DNA of 64,000 bases, taken from positions 7,998,001 to 8,062,000 of the forward strand of contig NZ_JAUSZL010000002.1 in assembly GCF_030817535.1 (NCBI RefSeq), read 5' to 3'. The notes beneath the pieces were generated by a model. The model did not search any database. It was not told the DNA's origin and saw nothing but the letters and a program-made list of their open reading frames with translations. Made by a program: the position numbers and the translations under genes. Source of the stretch: Streptomyces sp. V3I8 (GTDB lineage: Bacteria > Actinomycetota > Actinomycetes > Streptomycetales > Streptomycetaceae). Positions 38,650 to 48,301 of the stretch are shown piece by piece; within the stretch, counting starts at the first letter, position 1; every line of letters begins with the position of its first letter.

Positions 38650-40314
38650 ATGAGTCCCGTACTCGCCGGCGTCCTCCAGCTGCTGGCACTCACCGCGGCG
38701 CTGGCACTCGTCCACCGCCCCCTCGGCGACCACATGGCCCACGTCTACTCCTCGGACAAGCACCTGCGCGTCGAGAAGTGGATCTACCGGGGCATCGGCG
38801 CCGACCCGGACGCGGGGATGCGCTGGCCCGCGTACCTGCGCGGCGTCCTCGCCTTCTCCGCCGCCGGGGTGTTCCTCCTGTACCTGCTGCAGCGCGTGCA
38901 GGGTGTGCTGCCCGGTTCGCTCGGCTTCGCGTCGATCGACCCGGACCAGGCGTTCAACACGGCCGTCTCCTTCGTCACCAACACCAACTGGCAGTCGTAC
39001 TACGGCGAACAGGCCATGGGCCACGTCGTGCAGACCGCCGGTCTCGCCGTGCAGAACTTCGTCTCCGCGGCCGTCGGCATCGCGGTCGCCGTCGCCCTCG
39101 TACGAGGCTTCGCCAGGTCCCGCGACGGCGAACTCGGCAACTTCTGGGCGGACCTCGTGCGCGGTGTCGTCCGCATCCTGCTGCCGCTGTCCGTGGCCGC
39201 CGCGATCGTCCTGGCCGCCTGCGGGGTGATCCAGAACTTCTCCGGCATCCACGAGGTCGGCCAGTTCACCGGCGGCACGCAGCAGTGGAACGGCGGCGCG
39301 GTCGCCTCCCAGGAGGCCGTCAAGCTGCTCGGCACCAACGGCGGCGGCTACTTCAACGCCAACAGCGCCCACCCCTTCGAGAACCCCACCCCCTTCTCGA
39401 ACCTCTTCGAGATCTTCCTGCTCCTGGTCGTGCCGTTCTCGCTGCCCCGCACCTTCGGCCGCATGGTCGGCAGCCTGCGGCAGGGGTACGCGATCCTCGC
39501 CGCCATGGCCACCGTCTGGGCCGGTTTCGTCGCCCTGATGATGTGGACCGAGTTCGCCCACCACGGCCCGGCCTTCGACCTCGCGGGGGGCGCGCTGGAG
39601 GGCAAGGAGACCCGCTTCGGCGTCGGCGCGTCGTCGATCTTCGCGGTGTCCACGACGCTGACCTCCACCGGCGCGGTGAACTCCTTCCACTCCTCGTTCA
39701 CCGGACTCGGCGGCGGCATCACCCTGCTCGGCATGCAGCTCGGGGAGATCGCGCCCGGCGGCACCGGATCCGGCCTCTACGGCATGCTGATCATGGCGGT
39801 CGTCGCGGTGTTCCTCGCGGGACTGATGGTCGGCCGCACACCCGAGTACCTGGGCAAGAAGATCGGCACCCGCGAGATCAAGTTCGCGGCCCTCTACATC
39901 CTCGTCACGCCGGCGCTGGTCCTCGTCCTGACCGCCGCGGCCCTGGCACTGCCGACGCCGGGCGACTCGATGACCAACAGCGGGGCGCACGGCTTCTCCG
40001 AGATCCTGTACGCCTACACGTCCGCGGCCAACAACAACGGCTCGGCCTTCGCCGGTCTGAACGCGGACACCCAGTGGTTCAACACCACCCTCGGACTGGC
40101 CATGCTGCTGGGCCGGTTCCTGCCCATGGTGTTCGTCCTCGCGCTGGCCGGCTCGCTCGCCGGGCAGCGGCCCGTGCCGGCGACCGCGGGCACCCTGCGG
40201 ACGGAGAAACCGCTGTTCAGCGGGCTGCTGGTGGGCGTGATCCTCATCATCACCGGCCTGACCTACTTTCCGGCGCTCGCGCTGGGCCCGCTGGCCGAGG
40301 GGCTGGCGTCATGA
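38650..40314 (+). CDS. kdpA: potassium-transporting ATPase subunit KdpA
   Basis: 554-residue channel-like subunit that binds and passes K+. Ten predicted helices; four selectivity-filter-like loops are recognisable as [33 protein letters not shown] and [12 protein letters not shown]. Length is that of the family. It overlaps kdpB by 4 bp (ATGA). Confidence 0.97.
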   Translation: MSPVLAGVLQLLALTAALALVHRPLGDHMAHVYSSDKHLRVEKWIYRGIGADPDAGMRWPAYLRGVLAFSAAGVFLLYLLQRVQGVLPGSLGFASIDPDQAFNTAVSFVTNTNWQSYYGEQAMGHVVQTAGLAVQNFVSAAVGIAVAVALVRGFARSRDGELGNFWADLVRGVVRILLPLSVAAAIVLAACGVIQNFSGIHEVGQFTGGTQQWNGGAVASQEAVKLLGTNGGGYFNANSAHPFENPTPFSNLFEIFLLLVVPFSLPRTFGRMVGSLRQGYAILAAMATVWAGFVALMMWTEFAHHGPAFDLAGGALEGKETRFGVGASSIFAVSTTLTSTGAVNSFHSSFTGLGGGITLLGMQLGEIAPGGTGSGLYGMLIMAVVAVFLAGLMVGRTPEYLGKKIGTREIKFAALYILVTPALVLVLTAAALALPTPGDSMTNSGAHGFSEILYAYTSAANNNGSAFAGLNADTQWFNTTLGLAMLLGRFLPMVFVLALAGSLAGQRPVPATAGTLRTEKPLFSGLLVGVILIITGLTYFPALALGPLAEGLAS

Positions 40315-42491
40315 CGACCCGTACGGATCCGCTCCGAGACAAGGCAGAAGAGGGCTCCATGTCCACGATCACTCCGGCCCGGGCGCCGCACGGCCGCGCA
40401 CCGGCCGGGAAGAAGGCCGACGAGAACCGCGTCGGCGCGGGTCTCTTCGACCCGGGGCAGCTGCTCAGGTCGCTGCCGGACGCCTTGCGCAAGCTCGACC
40501 CGCGAGTGATGGTCAAATCGCCCGTGATGTTCGTGGTGCTGGTCGGCTCGGTGCTGACGACGGCCTTCGCCGCCAAGGACCCGGGCGACCCGTTCGGCTG
40601 GGCGATCAGTGCCTGGCTCTGGCTGACGGTCGTCTTCGCCAACCTCGCGGAGGCGGTGGCGGAGGGCCGCGGCAAGGCACAGGCGGACACCCTGCGCAGG
40701 GCCAGGACGGACACCGTGGCCCGGCGCGTCGTCCGGCCCGGCTCCGGCTCCGGCTCCGGTTCCGGCCCGGACTCGGGGGAGGAGGCGGTCCGCGGCACCG
40801 AGCTGCGCGTCGGCGACCTGGTCGTCTGCGAGGCCGGTGACACCATCCCCGGCGACGGTGACGTCGTCGAGGGCGTGGCGTCCGTGGACGAGTCGGCGAT
40901 CACGGGTGAGTCGGCCCCGGTCATCCGGGAGTCCGGCGGCGACCGCTCGGGCGTCACGGGCGGCACGAAGGTGCTGTCCGACCGTGTCGTCGTCAAGATC
41001 ACCACGAAACCCGGCGAGACCTTCGTCGACCGGATGATCGGCCTGGTCGAGGGGGCCGCCCGGCAGAAGACGCCCAACGAGATCGCGCTGAACATCCTGC
41101 TGGCCTCGCTGACGGTCGTCTTCCTCCTCGCGGTGGCCACGCTGCCCGCGTTCGCGGACTACGCCGGCACGCACCTCACCATGATCGTGCTGGTGGCGCT
41201 GCTCGTCTGCCTGATACCGACCACGATCGGCGCGCTGCTCTCCGCGATCGGCATCGCGGGCATGGACCGGCTGGTGCAGCGCAACGTCCTCGCCCTGTCC
41301 GGCCGGGCGGTCGAGGCGGCCGGTGACGTCTCCACCCTGCTGCTCGACAAGACCGGCACCATCACGCTCGGCAACCGCCGGGCGGCCGAGTTCGTGCCGG
41401 TCGCCGGCATCGACGAGGGCGAGCTGGCCGACGCGGCCCAGCTCTCCTCACTGGCCGACGAGACGCCCGAGGGCCGTTCCGTCGTCGTCCTGGCCGAGGA
41501 GCGGTACGGACTGCGCGAACGGCACCGGGGCGAGCTCGCGCACGCCGAGTGGATCACCTTCACCGCCCGGACCCGGATGTCGGGAGTGGACGTCGGGGGA
41601 CGCAGCATCCGCAAGGGAGCGGCCGGTTCGGTCGTCGCCTGGGTCCGCGAGCGCGGCGGCACGGTCGCCGCCGACGCCACCGCGCTCGCCGACCGGATCT
41701 CCGCGGCGGGCGGCACCCCGCTGCTCGTGGCGGTCGAGGACACCCGGGGCGCCCGGGTGCTGGGCGTCGTCCACCTCAAGGACGTCGTCAAGGACGGTAT
41801 GCGCGAGCGGTTCGACGAACTGCGGCGCATGGGCATCAGGACCGTCATGATCACCGGCGACAACCCGCTGACGGCCGCGGCCATCGCGGCGGAGGCCGGC
41901 GTCGACGACTTCCTCGCGGAGGCCACCCCCGAGGACAAGATGGCGCTCATCAAGCGGGAGCAGGCGGACGGCAAGCTCGTCGCGATGACGGGCGACGGCA
42001 CGAACGACGCCCCGGCGCTGGCCCAGGCCGACGTGGGAGTGGCCATGAACACGGGCACCTCCGCCGCCAAGGAGGCCGGGAACATGGTCGACCTCGACTC
42101 CGACCCGACCAAGCTCATCGAGATCGTCGGGATCGGCAAGCAGCTCCTGATCACCCGGGGCGCGCTGACGACGTTCTCCGTCGCCAACGACGTCGCCAAG
42201 TACTTCGCGATCATCCCGGCGCTGTTCGCGGCGGTCTACCCGGGCCTGGACAGGCTCAACGTCATGCGGCTGTCCTCGCCCGACTCGGCGATCCTCTCCG
42301 CGGTGGTCTTCAACGCGCTGGTCATCGTCGCGCTGGTGCCGCTCGCCCTGCGGGGGGTGCGGTACCGGCCGCTGAGCGCGGACCGGCTGCTGCGGCGCAA
42401 CCTCGCCGTCTACGGCCTGGGCGGACTGGTCGCGCCCTTCGTCGGCATCAAGGTCATCGACCTGCTCGTCTCCCTCCTCCCCGGCCTGTAA
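40311..42491 (+). CDS. kdpB: potassium-transporting ATPase subunit KdpB
   Basis: 726-residue P-type ATPase subunit. The actuator motif is TGESAPV, the phosphorylated Asp is in LLDKTGTIT, the nucleotide and hinge motifs are [10 protein letters not shown] and [22 protein letters not shown]. An extra flexible Pro-(Gly-Ser)4 run, encoded by a GGCTCC hexamer repeat at 40740-40763, sits before the actuator domain. ATG at 40311 overlaps the kdpA stop; an alternative ATG at 40359 would trim a nonconserved N-terminus. Confidence 0.97.
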   Translation: MTTRTDPLRDKAEEGSMSTITPARAPHGRAPAGKKADENRVGAGLFDPGQLLRSLPDALRKLDPRVMVKSPVMFVVLVGSVLTTAFAAKDPGDPFGWAISAWLWLTVVFANLAEAVAEGRGKAQADTLRRARTDTVARRVVRPGSGSGSGSGPDSGEEAVRGTELRVGDLVVCEAGDTIPGDGDVVEGVASVDESAITGESAPVIRESGGDRSGVTGGTKVLSDRVVVKITTKPGETFVDRMIGLVEGAARQKTPNEIALNILLASLTVVFLLAVATLPAFADYAGTHLTMIVLVALLVCLIPTTIGALLSAIGIAGMDRLVQRNVLALSGRAVEAAGDVSTLLLDKTGTITLGNRRAAEFVPVAGIDEGELADAAQLSSLADETPEGRSVVVLAEERYGLRERHRGELAHAEWITFTARTRMSGVDVGGRSIRKGAAGSVVAWVRERGGTVAADATALADRISAAGGTPLLVAVEDTRGARVLGVVHLKDVVKDGMRERFDELRRMGIRTVMITGDNPLTAAAIAAEAGVDDFLAEATPEDKMALIKREQADGKLVAMTGDGTNDAPALAQADVGVAMNTGTSAAKEAGNMVDLDSDPTKLIEIVGIGKQLLITRGALTTFSVANDVAKYFAIIPALFAAVYPGLDRLNVMRLSSPDSAILSAVVFNALVIVALVPLALRGVRYRPLSADRLLRRNLAVYGLGGLVAPFVGIKVIDLLVSLLPGL

Positions 42492-42516
42492 CCCCCCTGA
42501 AAGCGTGCTGATCGTC

Positions 42517-43146
42517 ATGAACAACCCGGTCACGAACACCGCCCGGCTGCTGGGCGCGGGTCTGCGGGCCCTGCTCGTCCTCACCGCCGTCTGCGGGGTG
42601 CTCTACCCCCTCGCCGTGACGGGCGTCGCCCAGGCCCTCTTCCCCGGCAAGGCCGACGGATCCGAGATCAGCTCGGACGGCGCGGTCGTCGGCTCGTCCC
42701 TCATCGGCCAGCAGGGCTACGGACTCGACTACTTCCAGCCCCGGCCCGCCAACGGCCTCGGCGAGAACTCCGTGAACACCCGGTACGAGCTGATCCTCTC
42801 GGGCGCCACCAACCGCTCCGGCGACAACGCCGAGCTGATCACGTGGGTGCGGGAGGCGAAGGCCGAGGTGGCCAGGGACAACTCGACGGCCGACCGCACG
42901 GTCCGCCCGTCGCAGGTCCCCGCCGACGCGGTGACGTCCTCCGGGTCCGGCCTGGACCCGGACATCTCCCCGGCGTACGCCGCCCTCCAGGTCCACCGGG
43001 TCGCCGAGCGCAACGGTCTGCCGGTGGCACGGGTCCGCAGGCTCGTGGCCGAGCACACCGAGGGCCGTACCCTCGGCTTCATGGGGGAGCCCCGGGTGAA
43101 CGTCCTCGAACTCAACACGGCGCTCAGGCAGCTGACCAGGGGCTGA
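42517..43146 (+). CDS. kdpC: potassium-transporting ATPase subunit KdpC
   Basis: 209-residue subunit with one N-terminal membrane helix (about 15-35) and a soluble domain carrying the conserved SSLIGQQ, YFQPRPA, SGGSN-like SGATNRSG and LDPDISPAYA blocks; ends LNTALRQL. KdpC raises the ATP affinity of KdpB. A GTG at 42505 is an alternative start. It closes the kdp operon. Confidence 0.95.
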   Translation: MNNPVTNTARLLGAGLRALLVLTAVCGVLYPLAVTGVAQALFPGKADGSEISSDGAVVGSSLIGQQGYGLDYFQPRPANGLGENSVNTRYELILSGATNRSGDNAELITWVREAKAEVARDNSTADRTVRPSQVPADAVTSSGSGLDPDISPAYAALQVHRVAERNGLPVARVRRLVAEHTEGRTLGFMGEPRVNVLELNTALRQLTRG

Positions 43147-43204
43147 TGCCGGCCGGCGGGGGACCGGTGGCACACTGATCCGGTCACCGAAGGAGTCCCG
43201 GCAC

Positions 43205-44296
43205 GTGTCCATGATCCGCAGTCTCGGCCGAGTGGTCCGCCGTACCCGCCGCCACACGGTGGACCTCAGCCATCCCGCCCGTTCTCCGCTCGGCAGCGCG
43301 GTGGAGAACTGCGTGGTCTACCACCGGGGCGGGCGGCAGCCCGGCGACTGGGCGCCGCAGGAGGCGATCCGGCGCACCCGCGGAGCCGGCCGGGACGGCT
43401 TCGTGTGGATCGGCCTGCACGAGCCCACCGAGGACGAGTTCGCGGACCTGGCCGAGCTGTTCGGACTGCATCCGCTGGCCGTCGAGGACGCGATCCACGC
43501 GCACCAGCGGCCGAAGGTGGAGCGGTACGGCGACACGCTGTTCGCCGTCTTCAAGACCGTCCGGTACGTCGAGCACGAGCAGCTCACCGCGACCAGCGAG
43601 GTCGTGGACACCGGCGAGGTGATGGTCTTCGTCGGCCCCGACTTCGTGATCACCGTCCGGCACGGCCGCCACGGGTCCCTCGGCCCGCTCCGCGAGGCCC
43701 TGGAGAAGCTGCCCGAGCAGCTCCGAAAGGGGCCGTCGGCGGTCCTGCACGCCATCGCCGACCAGGTGGTCGACGACTACGTCGAGGTCACGGACGCCGT
43801 GCAGAGCGACATAGAGGCCGTCGAGACGGCGGTCTTCGCGGAGCGGACCGCCCGTGGCGACGCCGGCCAGATCTACCAGCTCAAGCGCGAGCTGCTCGAA
43901 CTGAAGCGGGCCGTGATCCCCCTGCACCGGCCCCTGCGGATCCTCGTCGAGGAGCCGCCGGCCGCCGTCTCGCCCCAGATCCAGCCGTACTTCCGCGACG
44001 TGGCCGACCACCTGGCCCGTGCCACCGAGCAGATCAACGCCTTCGACGGACTGCTCGACTCGATCCTGCAGGCGCACGTGGCCCAGGTGACGGTCGCCCA
44101 GAACGAGGACATGCGCAAGATCACGGCCTGGGCCGCCGTCGTGGCCGTCCCCACCATGTTCTGCGGCCTCTACGGCATGAACTTCGACCACATGCCGGAA
44201 CTGCACTGGACGTACGGCTACCCGGTGGTCCTGAGCGTCATCGCCACCCTCTGCCTCGTCATCCACCGCGGCTTCCGCCGCAACGGCTGGCTCTGA
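43205..44296 (+). CDS. corA: CorA-family magnesium/cobalt transporter
   Basis: 363-residue pentameric channel protein. A cytoplasmic N-terminal domain (to about 290) includes the long stalk helix; two membrane helices close the protein, the first ending in the signature [11 protein letters not shown] (GMN selectivity loop), the second followed by a basic tail. AAGGAG precedes the GTG start. It lies 58 bp after kdpC, on the same strand, and may be partly cotranscribed: two cation systems side by side. Confidence 0.92.
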   Translation: MSMIRSLGRVVRRTRRHTVDLSHPARSPLGSAVENCVVYHRGGRQPGDWAPQEAIRRTRGAGRDGFVWIGLHEPTEDEFADLAELFGLHPLAVEDAIHAHQRPKVERYGDTLFAVFKTVRYVEHEQLTATSEVVDTGEVMVFVGPDFVITVRHGRHGSLGPLREALEKLPEQLRKGPSAVLHAIADQVVDDYVEVTDAVQSDIEAVETAVFAERTARGDAGQIYQLKRELLELKRAVIPLHRPLRILVEEPPAAVSPQIQPYFRDVADHLARATEQINAFDGLLDSILQAHVAQVTVAQNEDMRKITAWAAVVAVPTMFCGLYGMNFDHMPELHWTYGYPVVLSVIATLCLVIHRGFRRNGWL

Positions 44297-44439
44297 GGAA
44301 CCCCTCGACGCCTGCCGCGACGGCCGTGACCCGGTCCGTGTGGTCGCCCGGCCGGCTGCCCGTCGTACCGGTCCCTGCCAGGCCCGTGCGGTGTTCCCGT
44401 ACTCCGTCGCCGCAGGGCGCTCACCGGTCCGAACGGCCG

Positions 44440-46512
44440 TCAGGGGTCCGCCTCGTCGGGCGGACCGTCCAGCGCGAGCCGTATCGCCGCCTCCGGGCCG
44501 AGCCCGCGGCCCTCGCGGACCGCTTCGGTGAACGCGCTGTCCCCGAGGTCCGCCCGCAGACGGCGTGCGTACTCCTGGCGGAAGACGGCCGTCTCGGTGT
44601 CACCCAGCTGGGGGAGGCCGGCGGAGTGCCACAGGCGGGTGCCCACGCCGAGCAGCCGGGCGGCACGCTCGGGCTCGCCGCCGACGGCCTCGACGGCGAT
44701 CAGGAGGTCCGCGACGGCCGCCGCCCCGAAACGGTCGTGGACGCGCCACTTGGCGGCCAGCGCCCGGCGCGCGGAACGCAGCGCGTCCTGGTGCCGCCCG
44801 AGCCCGATCCCGGCGAGGCCGAGGAAGAAGTCGCCCCAGGCCCGCATCCACAGCTCACCGCGGGTCGCGCAGTCGACGCGCAGCCGCTCCGCGACCACCG
44901 CGCACCGCTCGAACGCGCCCTGCCCGGCCAGGAGGTACGCCTGCACGGCCAGCGTCAGCAGCTGGAAGAACTCCGCCCCGCCGCCGACCCCGGGTGCCTG
45001 CGCGCTGCTGCCGTACAGCAGCGCGGACCGCGCCGACTCGCCGCGCACCGCGAGGCTCGCCCCCGTCAACGGCAGCGCGGGCACGGGAAGCCGGCGCTCC
45101 TGCGCCAGCCACACGTAGGCCGCGCTCACGGACTCGGCGGCCTCCATGTCCTCCGGCACGACCGTGACCAGACGGTGCGCCCAGGTCGCCAGGGTGCGCC
45201 CGGAGGCGTCGTCGGGCACCTGGCGCAGGGCCTGCTCCAGATAGCCCCGCCCCTCGTCGGCGAAGCCGCACGCGAACCAGAAGTACCAGAGGGTGCCGGT
45301 GAGTTCGAGTGCGGTCCCGGGGTCCGGCGCCGCCAGGGACTCCTCCAGGGCGACCCGCAGATTGGCGTGTTCCACACTCAGCCGCTCCGCCCACATCCGC
45401 TGGCCGGGTCCCAGCCACTCGGCCTCCCCCTGGCGGGCGATCCACCGGAAGTAGTCGAGGTGCCGGACGCGTACGGCGTCCTGTTCGCCCAGGCCCTCCA
45501 GCCAGTCGGCGCCGAAGGTGCGGATCGTGTCGAGCATGCGGTAGCGCCCGGCCGCGCCGTTGCTCTCGCGGGTCACGATCGACTTCTCGGTGAGTGACGC
45601 GAGCAGCGCGAGTATCTCCTCGGGGGCCAACGGGCCGCCGTGGCACACGAATTCGGCCGCCTCCACGTCCCAGCCGCCCGCGAACACGGACAGGCGGGCC
45701 CACAGCAGCCGCTCCAGCGGGGTGCACAGCTCGTGGCTCCATCCGATCGCCGTACGCAGCGTCTGGTGGCGGGCCAGCCGTGGCCGGGCGGGTGAGACGA
45801 GCAGGTCGAAACGGGAGTCGAGGCCCTGCAGGAGGCGGTCGAGGGGGAAGCCGCGCAGGCGCACGGCCGCCAGTTCCAGGGCGAGCGGGATCCCGTCGAG
45901 CCGCGTGCAGATCGCCGTGACGTCGGCCCGGGTGGCGTCCGTCAGCGCGAACGACGGTACGGCGGCCGCGGCGCGGGCCGTGAAGAGCGCCACCGCGTCC
46001 GAGTCTTCGCCGACCGGCAGCGGTGTCACCGGCAGGAGGTGCTCACCCAGCACGCCCAGCGACTGCCGGCTCGTGGTCAGCACGCACAACCGCGGCACCC
46101 GTGCGAGGAGTTCGTGGACGACCCGGGCGCACTCGTCCAGTACGTGCTCACAGGTGTCCAGCACGAGCAGCACCGGTCCGTTGTCGAGGTGCTCGCAGAC
46201 CGCCGTCAGCAGGGGGCGCAGCGTCTGCTCGGTCAGCCGGGTCGCCTCGGCGACGGCGTTCGTCAGGAGGTCCGGGTTCTGCAGGTCGGAGAGTTCCACC
46301 AGCCACACCCCGCCGGGGAAGTCCGACTGTGCGGCGTGGGCGGCCCGCAGGGCGAGCCGGGACTTGCCGACTCCTCCGGGGCCGGTGAGGGTCAGGAGCC
46401 GTGAGGAGCTCAACAGGGCCGAGATACGGGCGAGTTCGGGCTCGCGGCCGACGAACGTGTTGGACTCGGCGGGAAGATTGCCGTTGCCGCTGTTGCGTAC
46501 CGAGGCGCCCAT
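44440..46512 (-). CDS. AfsR/LuxR-type STAND ATPase without HTH
   Basis: 690-residue signalling ATPase. The N-terminus ([14 protein letters not shown]) leads into an NB-ARC-like domain with P-loop [11 protein letters not shown] and Walker [13 protein letters not shown], then a winged-helix part ([32 protein letters not shown]) and TPR-like helical repeats (about 370-650). Related proteins often end in a LuxR HTH or begin with a SARP domain. Neither is present here, so it needs another protein to act on DNA, or works otherwise. It is divergent from the MEDS-STAS gene. Confidence 0.85.
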   Translation of the reverse strand: MGASVRNSGNGNLPAESNTFVGREPELARISALLSSSRLLTLTGPGGVGKSRLALRAAHAAQSDFPGGVWLVELSDLQNPDLLTNAVAEATRLTEQTLRPLLTAVCEHLDNGPVLLVLDTCEHVLDECARVVHELLARVPRLCVLTTSRQSLGVLGEHLLPVTPLPVGEDSDAVALFTARAAAAVPSFALTDATRADVTAICTRLDGIPLALELAAVRLRGFPLDRLLQGLDSRFDLLVSPARPRLARHQTLRTAIGWSHELCTPLERLLWARLSVFAGGWDVEAAEFVCHGGPLAPEEILALLASLTEKSIVTRESNGAAGRYRMLDTIRTFGADWLEGLGEQDAVRVRHLDYFRWIARQGEAEWLGPGQRMWAERLSVEHANLRVALEESLAAPDPGTALELTGTLWYFWFACGFADEGRGYLEQALRQVPDDASGRTLATWAHRLVTVVPEDMEAAESVSAAYVWLAQERRLPVPALPLTGASLAVRGESARSALLYGSSAQAPGVGGGAEFFQLLTLAVQAYLLAGQGAFERCAVVAERLRVDCATRGELWMRAWGDFFLGLAGIGLGRHQDALRSARRALAAKWRVHDRFGAAAVADLLIAVEAVGGEPERAARLLGVGTRLWHSAGLPQLGDTETAVFRQEYARRLRADLGDSAFTEAVREGRGLGPEAAIRLALDGPPDEADP

Positions 46513-46569
46513 TCGCTCCCCCTCACCCGGCCGGTGGCGGCCACCCTAACGCCCGGGGAGGCCCATGTC

Positions 46570-46597
46570 CGGATACCGGCCGCGGGGCCGGTGTCCG
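46570..46597. promoter_or_regulatory. inverted repeat between divergent signalling genes
   Basis: CGGATACCGGC, 6 bases, GCCGGTGTCCG: 11-bp arms with one T/G mismatch, in the 172-bp space between the STAND ATPase and the MEDS-STAS gene. A further half-site (TCCGAATTCCGG) follows. Could be an operator or an RNA hairpin. Confidence 0.4.
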
Positions 46598-46684
46598 AAT
46601 TCCGGCCGACCCGCGAAAACCCGGTCAGGTGTAGCGTTGACGGGGTCCCAGCACGCCGAGCGGCGACCTTGGGAGGTGCGGGGT

Positions 46685-47590
46685 ATGGGAACGGTGCCCG
46701 CGCTCAAAACGGTCGGTGAGATGCGCTCCGGGGACCATCTGCTCCTCGGCTACGACGCGGACGAGGAGCGCGAGGCCGTGATGGCCGCGTTCCTTCTCGA
46801 CGGGCTGGCCAGTGGGCACCGCGCTCTGGTGCTGGGCCCGGCCGACCTGCCCGCCGGACTCGCGCTCACCTTCCTCGAGGCCCGCGGCTGCGCCGTCGAC
46901 GACGAACTGTCGGCCGGGCGCCTGGCGGTGGACCCGCACCTCGCGACGGCCGAGGGACTGTGGGACCTCGACGAGGTGATCCGCCGTGAGGCGCGCCGCG
47001 CGGTCGGTGACGGTTACCTGGGCCTGCGCGTCAGCATGGAGGTCAGGCGCGAGGGGGCGGGCAAGGGGCTCAAGATGCTGCACGACAGCGAACTTCTCCT
47101 GGAACCCGTCTTCGCGTCCCTGCCGGTCCTCGGCATCTGCCAGTACGACCGCCGTGTCTTCGACGACCTCGAACTGGCCCCGCTGGACAGGCTGCACCGC
47201 GGACGGGTCACCGCCGACCTCGTGTGGCGCGACGAACTCCTCTCGGTCACCCGCATGTTCGCCCCGCCCGGCCTGGCGCTCGCGGGCGAGGTCGACGACA
47301 CGAACGTCACCGCCCTGGCCCGCGCCCTGCAGGCCGAGACGGCCCGCGTCCGGGCCCGTTCGGCCGCCGGCCCGTGCACCCGGCTCGATCTGCGGGACCT
47401 GGCGTTCATCGACGTGGGCGCGATGCGCCTGCTGGTGTTCATCGCCCTCTCGCTGCACGGCTCCGGCGGCGCGCTCGTCCTGCAGGGCGTCTCGCCCCAC
47501 ATCCGGCGGCTCATGCGCGTCACCGGCTGGGACCGCATCCCGGGCCTGCGGATCGACGAGGGGGGTGTGCGGGAGGGGGCGGTGCGATGA
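46685..47590 (+). CDS. MEDS-STAS sensory protein
   Basis: 301 residues. The N-terminal MEDS domain (about 8-165) shows [35 protein letters not shown] and [11 protein letters not shown]. It is the sensory module first seen in DcmR and common in streptomycete regulators. The C-terminal STAS domain (about 195-290) has [22 protein letters not shown], as in anti-anti-sigma factors, although the usual phosphorylatable Ser-after-Asp pattern (DSS) reads DVG. It may sense a ligand and modulate an anti-sigma factor. Its partner is not in the window. Confidence 0.85.
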   Translation: MGTVPALKTVGEMRSGDHLLLGYDADEEREAVMAAFLLDGLASGHRALVLGPADLPAGLALTFLEARGCAVDDELSAGRLAVDPHLATAEGLWDLDEVIRREARRAVGDGYLGLRVSMEVRREGAGKGLKMLHDSELLLEPVFASLPVLGICQYDRRVFDDLELAPLDRLHRGRVTADLVWRDELLSVTRMFAPPGLALAGEVDDTNVTALARALQAETARVRARSAAGPCTRLDLRDLAFIDVGAMRLLVFIALSLHGSGGALVLQGVSPHIRRLMRVTGWDRIPGLRIDEGGVREGAVR

Positions 47591-47611
47591 GCCGTCCCCG
47601 ACGCGGCCGGC

Positions 47612-48190
47612 TCAGGCGGCCGGACCGGTCGGCAGGGTGGCGAGTCCGGCGCGCAGGAAGGCCATCGCGGTGTCGATGTCGGCGTCGCCGGACCGGTGGC
47701 ACACCTCGCTGATCACCGCGGCCGCGGCGGCCGCCGCCATCCGGGGCCCGAAGTCGTCCGGGGCGCTGCCCTGCTCCTCGGCGAGGATCCGCGCGCCGTC
47801 CTGGATGATCTCCGCCATCCGCGCCCCGGCGACGGCGCGCAGCTGCGGATTGAGATCGAGCATGCGGTCGGCCAGATCGTCCAGGTCGCTGCGGTGGGCG
47901 ATCTCCTGGCGCAGCCAGCGCTCCGTCGCGTCCAGGATCGTGACGTCCGGTCCCCGCTCGCGCAGCGCGGTGTCCAGCCGGACGGTGAAGGAGTCGAACT
48001 CCGCCAGCGCCAGCTCCAGTTTGGACGGGAAATACAGGGTAACCGTACGCGGCGAGACCTCCGCCGCCGTGGCGATGTCGGCGATGGTCGTCGCCTCGAA
48101 CCCGTGGTCCGCGAAGAGCTCGTAGGCCGCCCGGAGGATCGCTTCCCGGCGCCGCGCCTTGCTGCGTTCCCGAAGGCCCTCACTCGTCAT
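47612..48190 (-). CDS. TetR-family repressor of the MMPL gene
   Basis: 192 residues. The N-terminal HTH is KARRREAILRAAYELFADHGFEATTIADIATAAEVSPRTVTLYFPSK, then a ligand-binding helical domain. It is divergent from an MMPL-family transporter with a clear palindrome between the two starts, the standard layout of efflux control. The inducer is unknown. Confidence 0.92.
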   Translation of the reverse strand: MTSEGLRERSKARRREAILRAAYELFADHGFEATTIADIATAAEVSPRTVTLYFPSKLELALAEFDSFTVRLDTALRERGPDVTILDATERWLRQEIAHRSDLDDLADRMLDLNPQLRAVAGARMAEIIQDGARILAEEQGSAPDDFGPRMAAAAAAAVISEVCHRSGDADIDTAMAFLRAGLATLPTGPAA

Positions 48191-48216
48191 GAGCGCACTT
48201 TACCATCCATGGCTAA

Positions 48217-48234
48217 TTTACACTCGACTGTAAA
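48217..48234. promoter_or_regulatory. TetR operator
   Basis: TTTACACTCGACTGTAAA, an 18-bp palindrome with a single mismatched pair (C/C), 27 bp before the TetR start. Downstream on the plus strand TAGGGT (48242-48247) is a likely -10 for the MMPL gene; its -35 (near 48218-48223) falls inside the operator. Confidence 0.75.
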
Positions 48235-48301
48235 AATGCCCTAGGGTGTAGAGATGTCGCGGTCCGGCCGAGGACCCGCGGGGAGAGGGAGGAAGTCGGG
48301 C

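Noticed and set aside
38778..40310. Long open frame in kdpA that runs into kdpB
   Set aside because: The part inside kdpA is Arg/Pro-rich nonsense in another frame; kdpB begins at the ATGA overlap.
42505..42516. GTG start of kdpC at 42505
   Set aside because: Possible, but MNNPV at 42517 is the more typical KdpC beginning; noted as alternative.
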